IMG/VR virus record: IMGVR_UViG_3300002835_000063
Location: 1-64,000 of that record
DNA: 64,000 bases
DNA from: a virus
Reading direction: 5' to 3' (one strand)
Below, piece after piece: positions 44,321-53,798 of this stretch (position 1 is the stretch's first letter; every line of letters begins with the position of its first letter). Under the pieces are notes generated by a model. It saw nothing but the letters and a program-made list of their open reading frames with translations. It searched no databases and was not told the origin of the DNA. The translations under genes and the position numbers were made by a program.

Positions 44321-46063
44321 ATGGCAAAGCAATTCCTGACAGGTCTGAACCTAAATAAGAACGAGCTGCTCAATGCCAGGATTCAAAACCTGACAACTGC
44401 TCCAGCGTCGCCCGTCTCCGGTCAGATCTACTACAACTCAACAGAGGGAACCCTCTATTACTACAACGGCACGAGCTGGCTAGCTCTTGCTCAGGGTGGT
44501 GACGTAAGCGGCGCAATTAACAACGCGATTGCTAACGCAACTACCGACGACATCGACGAAGGTGCTAATAATCTCTATTACACCACCTCTCGTGCTCAAG
44601 AAGATGCAGCTAGTCTTCTAACTAGTGCAACCCTATCTAACATCACAATTACAGGTAATGCTGTAACTGGACTAACCATCACCGCCGAAAACGGTGTAGA
44701 TGATGCCACCACTGATGACCTAGACGAGGGCACCACAAACAAGTACTTCACTGACCTCCGTGCTCAGGAAGCCGCAGCTAACCTTCTAACCAGTGCTACT
44801 CAGACCAACATCAGCATTACTGGTAATGCTATTGCCGGTCTTACAATCACTGCAGAAAATGGTGTAGCCGACTCTACCACTGATGACCTAGTAGAAGGTT
44901 CAAACAACCTCTACTACACCGATGCAAGAGCACGTGATGCTGTAAGCGCTGGAGATAACTCCCTTACTTACAACGCAGTATCTGGTGCATTCACTGCCAA
45001 CACCTCAACCCTTGCAACGGTTTCTTATGTAGACCAAGAAATCTCTGATGTAAACAACACCATTGATGCACTGACTACTTCTGACATCGCCGAGGGAACT
45101 AATGAGTACTTTACTCAAGACCGTGCTCGTCAGTCAATTAGCGCCGGAGACAACTCTCTTACTTACAACGCAGTATCTGGTGTTCTAACTGCCAACACTT
45201 CAACCCTTGCAACTGTAAGCTACGTTAACTCGGTTGTTGAAGGTCTTCACATTCACGCATCTGCTGTGGCTGCAACCACCGGAAACATTAGCATCTCTAA
45301 TGACCTAGAAGTCGGAGATGTTATTGACGGCGTTACCCTTGCTTCAGGCGACCGTGTTCTTGTCAAGAACCAGAACACCGCGTCTGAAAATGGTATTTAC
45401 GTAGTTCAGCCATCTGGTGCAGCTATTCGCGCAGCTGACTTTGACCAGCCAGCAGAGGTTGACGGTGGTGACTTTATCTTCGTAACCGGAGGTACCATCA
45501 ATGACAACACTGGTTGGGTACAGACATCTACCGGTGTAGTAACAATTGGAACTGACCCAATTTACTTCACTCAGTTCTCTGGTTCAGGCACTTTCACCGC
45601 AGGTAATGGTCTAACTCTAGACGGAACCCAGTTCAACGTAGGTGGCACTGCAGATCGCATTACCGTAACTGCTGACGCTGTTGACATTTCTGCCAGCTAC
45701 GTCGGTCAAAGCTCAATTACCACGGTTGGAACTATTAGTACTGGTACATGGCAAGGCAACACGGTTGCTATTGCTTATGGTGGTACTGGTGCAACCACCG
45801 CTGCAGGTGCTCGCTCAAACCTTGGTGCAACTACCAAATATGCAGCTAGCAACACTCTTTTAGAGCCAACTAGCAACGTAGTTACTTGGGCCATTACTCA
45901 CAACCTAAACACCTCGGACGTGTCTGTTCAGATTCGTGACCTAGGCACCAACGCCGAGGTATTTGTAGACGTGGCAATCACCAACGCAAATACCGTAACC
46001 CTATCGTGGAACTCTTCTGCCAACGTAGCTGCTGACAGCTACCGAGCAGTAGTGGTCGGATAA
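44321..46063 (+). CDS. Long tail fibre protein
   Basis: 580 aa. An N-terminal APASPVSGQIYYNSTEGTLYYYNGTSW domain of short-fibre type is followed by repeats built on DD(I/L)(D/V)EG..N.YYT..RAQ and ISAGDNSLTYNAVSG. An ASENGIYVVQ module and a C-terminal beta domain (LLEPTSNVVTWAITHNL) resembling part of the 120-aa gene at 43944 complete it. Typical modular siphophage/myophage fibre. Confidence 0.8.
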   Translation: MAKQFLTGLNLNKNELLNARIQNLTTAPASPVSGQIYYNSTEGTLYYYNGTSWLALAQGGDVSGAINNAIANATTDDIDEGANNLYYTTSRAQEDAASLLTSATLSNITITGNAVTGLTITAENGVDDATTDDLDEGTTNKYFTDLRAQEAAANLLTSATQTNISITGNAIAGLTITAENGVADSTTDDLVEGSNNLYYTDARARDAVSAGDNSLTYNAVSGAFTANTSTLATVSYVDQEISDVNNTIDALTTSDIAEGTNEYFTQDRARQSISAGDNSLTYNAVSGVLTANTSTLATVSYVNSVVEGLHIHASAVAATTGNISISNDLEVGDVIDGVTLASGDRVLVKNQNTASENGIYVVQPSGAAIRAADFDQPAEVDGGDFIFVTGGTINDNTGWVQTSTGVVTIGTDPIYFTQFSGSGTFTAGNGLTLDGTQFNVGGTADRITVTADAVDISASYVGQSSITTVGTISTGTWQGNTVAIAYGGTGATTAAGARSNLGATTKYAASNTLLEPTSNVVTWAITHNLNTSDVSVQIRDLGTNAEVFVDVAITNANTVTLSWNSSANVAADSYRAVVVG

Positions 46064-46098
46064 TTACAGTAAAATAGAACGAAAGAAAGAGGTCACCG

Positions 46099-46326
46099 GT
46101 GTCTATTAAGTTTTTAGCGCCAATTAACGTAGTCCAAGGAACTTCATTCCCTGTGACGGCATACACCGGTGACCTTTTCTTTCGATCAGACTTAGGATCC
46201 ATGTATACCTACGACGGGAACGCGTGGGTCTCAATGACAGCAGCAGACGTCACTAACGTGGATGGCGGAAACGCATCAAGCTCATACAACATTAATTACG
46301 ACGGTGGCGGACCGTCTACTTTTTAG
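46099..46326 (+). CDS. Small fibre-associated protein, 75 aa
   Basis: GTG start with AGAGG upstream. Contains PVTAYTGDLFFRSDLGSMYTYDG, the short-fibre TGDLxFR..LG..Y.Y.G module, and ends GGGPSTF like the end of 43217-43924 (GGSANTF). A TAAAAT box is at 46070-46075. Confidence 0.6.
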   Translation: MSIKFLAPINVVQGTSFPVTAYTGDLFFRSDLGSMYTYDGNAWVSMTAADVTNVDGGNASSSYNINYDGGGPSTF

Positions 46327-46345
46327 GATATAAGGAAATAAGACA

Positions 46346-48568
46346 ATGGCAGTCAGAATTCAGTTTAGGCGCGGAACAGCCGCAGAGTGGGTAGCCGCCA
46401 ATCCGACGCTGGCAGTAGGAGAGCTTGGTCACGAGACCGATACCGGCCAGTTTAAGATCGGTAACGGATCAGCCGACTGGGCAAACCTTGTCTACTCTTC
46501 TGTGAGTGAATCATATGTCGATAATGCTATTGCAAATATAATTGACCTTGCTCCAGCAACTCTTGACACTCTAAATGAGCTAGCAGCAGCACTCGGGGAC
46601 GACCCAGACTTTTTTAATACCGTTGCCAACAATCTAACCGCCCACATCTCAGACACAAGCGTTCACGGGATAGAAAATACTTTAGAACTTGCAACTAGTA
46701 CTGATGTAGCAAACATTTTGGGACAACACTCAGGATCAACAGTTAACGTTCATGGAATTGCAAATACTGCTGAACTAGTACTAAATTCACAACTAGCAGA
46801 CTACACCACTACCGCCAATTTAGTCAATACTTATGCTACTATTGCATCTCTAGCAGACTATGCAACCACAGCAAACGCAGTTTTAACCACTCCAAGTATC
46901 AATGACGCTACTATCAATAATGTTTCTGTAGTTGGAACTGTTACTCTGCCAGATACCACTTCTATTGGAGGTGTTAGTGCTACTGAAATATCATATTTAA
47001 ACAATGTAAGTTCTAGTATTCAAAATCAGCTAAACGATAAAGCACCAACTGACAATGCAATTTTCACTGGAAATATTTCTCTGCCAGCGACAACATCTAT
47101 TGGAGATGTAAGCGCCACCGAAATTGGATATCTAGACAACGTAAGTTCAAATATTCAGGTTCAGTTGGATGCTAAGGCCCCAACAGCTAATGCTAGCTTC
47201 ACCGGATCTATTGCCTTGCCAGCTACTACATCTATTGGAGACATTAGCTCTGCTGAAATTGGATATCTAGATAACGTAAGTTCCAATATTCAAGCTCAGT
47301 TGGATGCCAAGCTTTCCACTTCTTCAGCTGCTAGCATTTACGCCCCACTATCTGACCCAACATTTATTAGCACTGTTACCCTGCCAGCTAATACTACGAT
47401 TGGTTTAGTTACCGGTACAGAAATCGGATATTTAGATAACGTAACTTCTAATATTCAGACTCAGCTGGATGCAAAGGCCCCGACAGCCAACCCCACCTTT
47501 ACAGGCACCGTTTCTGGTATTACAGCAACAATGGTTGGACTTGGAAGCGTTGACAATACCGCTGATTTAGACAAGCCAATTTCTAACGCAACTCAGAGTG
47601 CTCTTGATGCCAAGCTAAGCCTAAGCGGCGGAACAATGACTGGCAAGATTACTCTTGACGGAGATCCATCACAGGCACTGCACGCTGCTACTAAGCAGTA
47701 TGTAGACAATCTTGCAGCCGGTCTCCACATCCACGAGGCCGCTCACGCAGCGACTACCGACACACTGGCAAACTTAATAGCTTCAACTGTTACATATGAC
47801 AATGGAACTGATGGAGTTGGAGCTACCCTAAGCTTGGGAGCAAACCTAACTACACTTGATGGCCACACACTAAACAATGGTGACAGAATTTTGGTTAAGA
47901 ACCAAGCAAACGCTGCTCACAACGGTATTTATGTTCGCACTTCGGCCACCCTACTAACCAGAGCTGATGACTTCAACAGCGCCGCCGAGATTGCTGGTGG
48001 AGATCTAGTATTCGTAGAAAATGGAACTCTCTACAACAGCACTGCCTGGGTAGTCGAGAACGAAGTAAGTACTGTAGGAACTGATGACATTCTTTGGGCT
48101 CAGTTCTCTGGAGCTGGAACGGTTACTGCTGGAACCAATATTCAGGTAGACGGTCTTCAAGTTTCGGTAATTTCTAACCCAACTTTTGCAAACGTTGTAA
48201 CGGCAAGCAGCGGTGTTGCTTTCTCAGATGGAACTCAGACCAAACAGGGTGTCCCCTCAATAACGGTAATTAGCCCTAAGAGTGGTTCCTACACCTTAGC
48301 AAGCTTAGACGAGCGCGACACAATCATTGAGATCAGCAATACAAGTGCTACCACACTCACTATTCCACTTGATTCGACCCTAAACTTCCCGGTTGGAACC
48401 ACATTGGACATCATCCAAACCAACACCGGGCAAGTGACCATAGCTGGCGAGGGTGGAGTAACCGTAAACGCCACCCCAGGCCTAAAACTAAGGGCCCGCT
48501 GGTCATCTGCTACACTATTAAAGCGAGCAGCAAACACTTGGCTGGTATACGGCGACCTGAGCGCTTAA
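46346..48568 (+). CDS. Large repetitive tail fibre protein
   Basis: 740 aa. An Mtd-like N-terminal domain (1-50) is followed by about 300 residues of shaft built from repeated SLPATTSIGDVSATEIGYLDNVSS units. A repeated AHNGIYVRTSATLLTR module near 530 and a C-terminal beta domain follow. The shaft repeats (LPATTSIG) are typical of phage triple-stranded beta fibres. Confidence 0.82.
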   Translation: MAVRIQFRRGTAAEWVAANPTLAVGELGHETDTGQFKIGNGSADWANLVYSSVSESYVDNAIANIIDLAPATLDTLNELAAALGDDPDFFNTVANNLTAHISDTSVHGIENTLELATSTDVANILGQHSGSTVNVHGIANTAELVLNSQLADYTTTANLVNTYATIASLADYATTANAVLTTPSINDATINNVSVVGTVTLPDTTSIGGVSATEISYLNNVSSSIQNQLNDKAPTDNAIFTGNISLPATTSIGDVSATEIGYLDNVSSNIQVQLDAKAPTANASFTGSIALPATTSIGDISSAEIGYLDNVSSNIQAQLDAKLSTSSAASIYAPLSDPTFISTVTLPANTTIGLVTGTEIGYLDNVTSNIQTQLDAKAPTANPTFTGTVSGITATMVGLGSVDNTADLDKPISNATQSALDAKLSLSGGTMTGKITLDGDPSQALHAATKQYVDNLAAGLHIHEAAHAATTDTLANLIASTVTYDNGTDGVGATLSLGANLTTLDGHTLNNGDRILVKNQANAAHNGIYVRTSATLLTRADDFNSAAEIAGGDLVFVENGTLYNSTAWVVENEVSTVGTDDILWAQFSGAGTVTAGTNIQVDGLQVSVISNPTFANVVTASSGVAFSDGTQTKQGVPSITVISPKSGSYTLASLDERDTIIEISNTSATTLTIPLDSTLNFPVGTTLDIIQTNTGQVTIAGEGGVTVNATPGLKLRARWSSATLLKRAANTWLVYGDLSA

Positions 48569-48583
48569 TTAGGAGAGAATTAA

Positions 48584-49960
48584 ATGAGCAAGAGAGCTGG
48601 AAGAAAGTCTCAGGCTTCTAATGACTTTTTAGAGCCAAAAGCCCCGATTAACGTATCTGCTACGGACGTTGGAACTGCCCGTGCCTACAATGATGGCGCT
48701 GCTAGCGTTTCTTTCGAGTTACCAGGAGACTCGCCAGCCGCTACTTCTTATGAAGTTAAAGCATATAAAAATGGAACCACTCTCGACACTACCGCAACTG
48801 GAACAACGGGGGCAAGCTCTCCTATCACAGTTGGCGGGCTAGATTCTGCCACTGGATATACTTTTACAGTATCTGCAACTAACGCTGCTGGCACATCGGC
48901 AGATTCAGCCGCATCTGCTTCTGTAACCATTACAACCGTCCCACAGGCTCCGCAAAGCCCATCAGCCACTTCTACAACTGCTAATCAAGACATCATCTCT
49001 TGGTCAAACGGTGCTAATGGTGGGAAAGCCATAACTAGCACATATTTTGTGTCAAGTGACCAGACCACAAATCCAGGCAACGTAACCATGACCACCAACC
49101 CATGGACTGAGCCAGAAAACGGTGGTTCAACGCAGAACTATACTCTGTATCACGTAAACGATAATGGAACCTCAGCAGGCGCTTCTACCGCTAACGTAAC
49201 TACGATTGCACCATTCTTCCCACCATTCTTCCCACCGTTCTTCCCATTCTTCCCGCCTTTCTTCCCGTTCTTCCCACCGTTCTTCCCACCGTTCTTCCCA
49301 CCATTCTTCCCACCATTCTTCCCGTTCTTCCCACCTTTCTTCCCACCGTTCTTCCCGCCATTCTTCCCACCATTCTTCCCACCGTTCTTCCCACCGATGT
49401 TCCCATTCTTCCCACCGTTCTTCCCACCGTTCTTCCCACCGATGTTCCCATTCTTCCCACCGTTCTTCCCACCTAGATTCCTATGTATTGAAGAAAACAC
49501 AATGATCTTGACACCTAGAGGAGAGATCGCGGCTAAGGATCTTCGAGCAGGAGATACGGTATTGTCAATAGCAATTAATGAGATTGGCAATAACTCTGTT
49601 ACCCCAATTGAATTCACTGTTGGTGCAACTTTGACGAGCACATCGCAGCTAGTCGAGACAAAGATTGTTGGAATTCTAGAGACCGTAAAGACCGGAATAA
49701 CTTACTTCAACGGTAGGTCAGAGGCCAGATATTCTAGCCAGCAGCCACTGTTTGTTAAGTCTGATGGAGAATTCCAGGTAAAGATTGTTTCTAACATTAA
49801 GCTTGGAGATGCTCTCCTGCTGATTAATCCAGATGGAACATACACCGAAGAAGAGGTAACCGAAATTACTCTAGTTTCGGAGCCGGCCAATGTATTCCAA
49901 TTCTCCTGCGAGCCATATCACTGGTTTATAGCTGGTGGCTACTTGGCCCACAATAAGTAA
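48584..49960 (+). CDS. FN3 adhesin with Phe-Pro repeat and C-terminal Hint (intein-like) domain
   Basis: 458 aa. Two FN3 domains at about 21-115 and 120-208 lead to a low-complexity FFPP repeat (211-297), then a Hint domain (301-458). The Hint part begins with C301 (CIEENTMILTPRGEIAAKDLRAG) and ends with H456-N457-K458 (YLAHNK), as in inteins and bacterial intein-like domains that cleave at Asn. The usual block-B His is Gln here (SSQQPLFV), so processing may be slow or partial. The domain would release or modify the FFPP stalk. It ends at a terminator. Confidence 0.82.
   Translation: MSKRAGRKSQASNDFLEPKAPINVSATDVGTARAYNDGAASVSFELPGDSPAATSYEVKAYKNGTTLDTTATGTTGASSPITVGGLDSATGYTFTVSATNAAGTSADSAASASVTITTVPQAPQSPSATSTTANQDIISWSNGANGGKAITSTYFVSSDQTTNPGNVTMTTNPWTEPENGGSTQNYTLYHVNDNGTSAGASTANVTTIAPFFPPFFPPFFPFFPPFFPFFPPFFPPFFPPFFPPFFPFFPPFFPPFFPPFFPPFFPPFFPPMFPFFPPFFPPFFPPMFPFFPPFFPPRFLCIEENTMILTPRGEIAAKDLRAGDTVLSIAINEIGNNSVTPIEFTVGATLTSTSQLVETKIVGILETVKTGITYFNGRSEARYSSQQPLFVKSDGEFQVKIVSNIKLGDALLLINPDGTYTEEEVTEITLVSEPANVFQFSCEPYHWFIAGGYLAHNK
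49214..49474 (+). repeat. 12-bp tandem repeat encoding Phe-Phe-Pro-Pro
   Basis: The unit TTCTTCCCACCG recurs with small changes (FFPF, MFPF) for 87 codons, always in frame. The same unit reappears at 63159-63218 in another fibre gene. Confidence 0.9.
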
Positions 49961-49979
49961 AAGCAGTACTACTAAACTA

Positions 49980-50017
49980 CCCCCCTTATGATTAGTAAGG
50001 GGGGGTGTTTATTTTTT
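49980..50017 (+). terminator. Rho-independent terminator after the Hint gene
   Basis: CCCCCCTTA/TAAGGGGGG stem with a 7-nt loop, then TGTTTATTTTTT. It separates the first fibre block from the oxygenase cluster. Confidence 0.88.
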
Positions 50018-50066
50018 AACTTTAATCACTATAATTGAATAGAGTGGTTTAACAGAAAGAATTTAT

Positions 50067-50801
50067 ATGAATACTTGGTTCACAAAAGACAGATCAGAGA
50101 CTGACTCTAATCGAATGCCCCCAAGACCACTGGGCCAAAAAATACAAGTATTAAACCCTGCCTTAGGGATAAATGTATATCGTGGCGCAATAACAAAAGA
50201 AGAGGGCAGGGCTTGCGTAGACATTTTAGAGTCAACCTTAAATGGCCAAACTCAATACAAATGGAGTGATGCTCAAGTTACAAATTCTTCAAAGGCTAAC
50301 CTAGAAGCAAGAAATGCCAAAGATTTTAAATTTAATTCGACTGGCCTAGGGCCAAAAAATGAAGAAAATGAAAAATTATATGAAATGCACGAAAAAATTT
50401 TTAGGGCAGTAAAAGCATGTGTAGATGATTATGGTTATTACTGGGGCGTTGGGATAATGTCATATGAGGCTTTTAACTTTGTTAAGTATGAAGGAGCCGG
50501 GACCCACTTTAAAATTCACGCAGATCATGGCCCAACATATGTAACTACGGTGTCTATTGTCGTGTATCTCAACGATGATTATGAGGGGGGAGAACTTTGG
50601 TTTCCCCGATTTGATTTAACCCTAAAACCACAAGCTGGAGATATAGCAGTTTTTCCGTCAACATACATCTACGAACACGCTTCGCAGGACATGATTAGTG
50701 GGACTAAGTATTCTGTTGTCATTATGAGCGACTATAATGACAGAGATAATGTAAACCAAAGAGTGCCTCAAACCATTCAAAATTATCAACTTAAGTACTA
50801 G
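50067..50801 (+). CDS. 2OG-Fe(II) oxygenase, cluster gene 1
   Basis: 244 aa. Ligands H151xD153 (FKIHADHGPT) and H204 (IYEHASQDM), 2OG-binding K214, and YLNDDYEGGELWF at 167-179. RBS AGAAAGAA; a TATAAT box lies about 35 nt upstream. First gene of a cluster that runs without real gaps to 57889. It is most like cluster gene 2, which also has an H..H/D..G tail. Confidence 0.9.
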   Translation: MNTWFTKDRSETDSNRMPPRPLGQKIQVLNPALGINVYRGAITKEEGRACVDILESTLNGQTQYKWSDAQVTNSSKANLEARNAKDFKFNSTGLGPKNEENEKLYEMHEKIFRAVKACVDDYGYYWGVGIMSYEAFNFVKYEGAGTHFKIHADHGPTYVTTVSIVVYLNDDYEGGELWFPRFDLTLKPQAGDIAVFPSTYIYEHASQDMISGTKYSVVIMSDYNDRDNVNQRVPQTIQNYQLKY

Positions 50802-50812
50802 AAAGAGCCAAA

Positions 50813-51583
50813 GTGTCAGAACAGATCAACAAAACCGAAGAAGAAGTACGCCTAGAGGCAGAACAAAAAAGTAAAGAAGAGCAAAAAAATATACACGAGC
50901 GGCTAGTAAATTGGTACAAAATTGACGAGGTGACTTGGAGTTCAGCAGAAGAAATTGTTCCTGGCAGCGGCATTTGGGTATACCATGATGTTTTGCCCGC
51001 CGAGATGAATATAATTTCTCGGTTAGAAGAAGTTTTAGATAATCCAGAAAATAACTATCAGTACCAAGAAGCAATGGTCGGATATGCAATGAAAATCCCG
51101 GAGTACCGAGACTGCGTAGATTTTAAATACAAAGAGAATGACTTTGACAATGATCAGTCAGAGTGGGGTGACAAGCTTCGACAGTTGGCAAAAGATACAA
51201 AGTATAGACAGCTACAGGTAGTAAAAGATTACACAAGAAGATATAACATCGGCGAACTTCGTTACTGGGAAGCAACCAACTATGTTCGCTATGGAGTTGG
51301 CCAACACTTCCAGGAACATCACGATCACGGGTACTCCTACAACTGTGTAGTTTCTTTGGTTGCGTACCCAAATGACGACTACGAAGGCGGTGAGCTTTAT
51401 TTCAGATTACAAAACATAACTGCTAAAGCCCGCGCTGGCGATGTTTTTATTTTTCCCTCTAATTTTATGTACCCACACAGGGCAATGCCAGTTAAGTCTG
51501 GAGTTAAATACTCTATGGTTACTATGCTTGATTACTCAGAAAAACTACACAATCCAGAATTTTTTAAGGAGCTAGAGAACTAG
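50813..51583 (+). CDS. 2OG-Fe(II) oxygenase, cluster gene 2
   Basis: 256 aa, GTG start. Ligands H169xD171 (FQEHHDHGYS) and H222 (YPHRAMPV), 2OG-binding K232; NDDYEGGELYF at 187-197. An acidic/Lys-rich helix of about 30 residues precedes the fold. Its stop overlaps the GTG of the next gene. Confidence 0.9.
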   Translation: MSEQINKTEEEVRLEAEQKSKEEQKNIHERLVNWYKIDEVTWSSAEEIVPGSGIWVYHDVLPAEMNIISRLEEVLDNPENNYQYQEAMVGYAMKIPEYRDCVDFKYKENDFDNDQSEWGDKLRQLAKDTKYRQLQVVKDYTRRYNIGELRYWEATNYVRYGVGQHFQEHHDHGYSYNCVVSLVAYPNDDYEGGELYFRLQNITAKARAGDVFIFPSNFMYPHRAMPVKSGVKYSMVTMLDYSEKLHNPEFFKELEN

Positions 51584-52329
51584 TGTCAATAGTTTCGATA
51601 CAAAAGCTTTTTAAAGAGGGAGACGTTGCAAATATTGAGCAACTTCCAGCCCGTAGAGACTGGATGGATCAAACTCAGGACAAACATGCCTACATGTGTT
51701 TTCCCTTAAATCTAACAAACAGGCTTGGTTGGTCAATATCTTTTCCGGAGGATATTTCTTTTATTTGGGACGGAGTAACAGATACTTCTCCAGATCATGT
51801 AAAAATTTTAAAAGGAGAAAAATTTGTTCACCCAACTAGGGGAAATGCAACAATTAGTTTTTTAACTGGTTTAAAGTTCACAACAGACCAAAATACTTCT
51901 ATATTGGCAATGCCAGTACCCAACTTGTTTATCAGGGGGGCGCAGTGCTACACAACTCTGATGAGCACCTCTTTTTATATACACATGCTTCCACTGGCCT
52001 GGAGAATTACTGAACCAAACATAGAAATAGAAATACCAGCCGGAACCCCCGTAGCTTCAATTTTGCCAATCTCTTTAACAAATCTAGAGAACGACTACGA
52101 ACTTCAAATTACCGAGGACCTGCCAGACGGATCCTACTGGGAAGAAGTTAGAAAGTATGGCGATGCAACCATAATTAAAAATGGCGCGGGCGACTGGTCA
52201 AAAATGTATAGAGATGCCCTAGACTATAACGGAAATTCTGTTGGCTCTCATGAAACTAAATCAATAAAATTAAAAACTGTAGTATGCCCGGCTACAGGAA
52301 AAAACTATGAAATAGAGGAAACTATTTAA
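51583..52329 (+). CDS. Unrecognised beta-rich protein, pair member A
   Basis: 248 aa, GTG start overlapping the oxygenase stop. Landmarks: AYMCFPLNLTNRLGWSISFPED near 36-57, SFYIHMLPLAWRITEPNIE and IPAGTPVASILPISL. The downstream gene has the same order (AWWADWAVELPEG..., LPAGTPYAQILPF), so they are paralogues. I recall a DUF6065 family with a similar layout but cannot confirm it. No 2OG motif is present. Its place inside the oxygenase cluster suggests a shared task. Confidence 0.6.
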   Translation: MSIVSIQKLFKEGDVANIEQLPARRDWMDQTQDKHAYMCFPLNLTNRLGWSISFPEDISFIWDGVTDTSPDHVKILKGEKFVHPTRGNATISFLTGLKFTTDQNTSILAMPVPNLFIRGAQCYTTLMSTSFYIHMLPLAWRITEPNIEIEIPAGTPVASILPISLTNLENDYELQITEDLPDGSYWEEVRKYGDATIIKNGAGDWSKMYRDALDYNGNSVGSHETKSIKLKTVVCPATGKNYEIEETI

Positions 52330-53069
52330 TGGAAACTAAAAAAATTAAGTTTGTAGTAAATAGACCTTGGTTAAGTAAAGAAAGTAGTTCTCTGCCAAAA
52401 CCAACAATAAAAACTATTCCAGATTGGTACAGAGAGGGGGATCGATATGCAAAACATCCAGTAACTGGAGAGTACTGGAAAGATCCGCAGAATGGCGGAA
52501 AAATTCCAACTTGGAAAGCTTGCCCATCGGTATATGACATCATGGGCTCTGGCTATGTTTACAGGACTCCCTGCGACATTGAATTTAAAGAAAATATTTA
52601 CGGACAAATAGAAGCCAAAGTTTTAGACGAAAAAAATAAAGACTTTTTGCAACTTAGAACGCCCATGCCAGGATTTAAAGCTCCAATGGGATACCACGAT
52701 GTTCATTTTGCGTGGTGGGCTGATTGGGCGGTCGAATTGCCCGAGGGGTATAGTGCACTTTACTCCCAGCCGTTTAATAGATTTGAACTGCCGTTTATTA
52801 CAACTAGTGGAATTATTGATAACGACAAAGTCCATTTGCCGGGGACAATGCCATTTTTTGTTGTAAAAGGATTCCAAGGAGTTCTACCAGCAGGAACTCC
52901 GTATGCTCAGATCTTGCCATTTTTAAGAGAGCACTGGGAATCTGAAATTGTAGATTCCATAGGTTACGAAAAAATGGTACAAAAAAATATGGACAACAGC
53001 CAAAAATACAGGGTCCCAGACGGCGGGGTTTACCAAAAAGATGTCTGGGAACGAAGAAAATACGAATAA
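52329..53069 (+). CDS. Unrecognised beta-rich protein, pair member B
   Basis: 246 aa, ATG within the previous stop (TAATG). Starts IKFVVNRPWLSKESSSLPKP, then IPDWYREGDRY and WKACPSVYDIM, resembling phage proteins that follow oxygenases; VLPAGTPYAQILPFLREHWE near the end matches member A. No catalytic motif is recognised. Confidence 0.6.
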   Translation: METKKIKFVVNRPWLSKESSSLPKPTIKTIPDWYREGDRYAKHPVTGEYWKDPQNGGKIPTWKACPSVYDIMGSGYVYRTPCDIEFKENIYGQIEAKVLDEKNKDFLQLRTPMPGFKAPMGYHDVHFAWWADWAVELPEGYSALYSQPFNRFELPFITTSGIIDNDKVHLPGTMPFFVVKGFQGVLPAGTPYAQILPFLREHWESEIVDSIGYEKMVQKNMDNSQKYRVPDGGVYQKDVWERRKYE

Positions 53070-53083
53070 GATAAACTAGACCC

Positions 53084-53767
53084 ATGAGAAACGACTACAC
53101 AAATAACAACATTACTCCATATATGTCAATAACCCCTTCAGGATTTTTTGGCGATTCTGCAGAAAATATTGTTGCTATTGACGACTTTATGACCGAAGAA
53201 GAATTAACCTATCTAAACAATTTTGCTAGGAAAAATACCATGTGGGACGCAACCGAGACTCACTATAACGAAGATGGTACAGTGATTTATGACTCTTCTT
53301 ACTGGGATCATCGAGTTGCAACGGCTCCCATATTAAAAGAAGCTGATATAAAAGTAGTTGAACTAATATCTGATATGCAAGATAGATTAAAGAAAAAAGT
53401 TGATACTTTTTTCGCAGTGGATGCTCATCCCACAAGCCCGGCGCTAGTTAGGTGGCTACCCGGACAAAGACAGCAACCGCACGCAGATAAAGAACTACAT
53501 GAGGGCGAGGGCAGGGGGAAGCCAAATGACTTCCCATACTATGACATAGCTGGCCTTTTTTATATAAACGATGACTATGAGGGAGGAGAGCTATATTTCC
53601 CTAACCAAGGTATTCAATTTAAACCAAAAGCCGGATCAGCTTACTTTTTTCCAGGAGACATGAATTATATCCACGGAGTCACAGAAATCAAGTCTGGAAT
53701 TAGATATGTTTGCCCATTTTTCTGGACAATAAAAGAGCACACTGGCAACCACAAACCAAATTTATAG
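53084..53767 (+). CDS. 2OG-Fe(II) oxygenase, cluster gene 3
   Basis: 227 aa. Ligands H133xD135 (QQPHADKELHE) and H197 (NYIHGVTEI), R207 for 2OG; NDDYEGGELYFPNQ at 162-175. The charged loop after HxD (HEGEGRGKPNDF) resembles that of prolyl-4-hydroxylases. It starts 14 nt after pair member B. Confidence 0.9.
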   Translation: MRNDYTNNNITPYMSITPSGFFGDSAENIVAIDDFMTEEELTYLNNFARKNTMWDATETHYNEDGTVIYDSSYWDHRVATAPILKEADIKVVELISDMQDRLKKKVDTFFAVDAHPTSPALVRWLPGQRQQPHADKELHEGEGRGKPNDFPYYDIAGLFYINDDYEGGELYFPNQGIQFKPKAGSAYFFPGDMNYIHGVTEIKSGIRYVCPFFWTIKEHTGNHKPNL

Positions 53768-53798
53768 TAGAATTATCATCAACAAGCAAGGATCTAAA

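Noticed and set aside
49214-49474. Possible CRISPR-like array
   Set aside because: Units are 12 bp, contiguous and in frame, with no spacers.
49150-49641. Minus-strand Gly-Gly-Lys-Asn repeat frame opposite the FFPP region
   Set aside because: Complement of the 12-bp FFPP unit; the plus strand joins intact FN3 and Hint domains in one frame.
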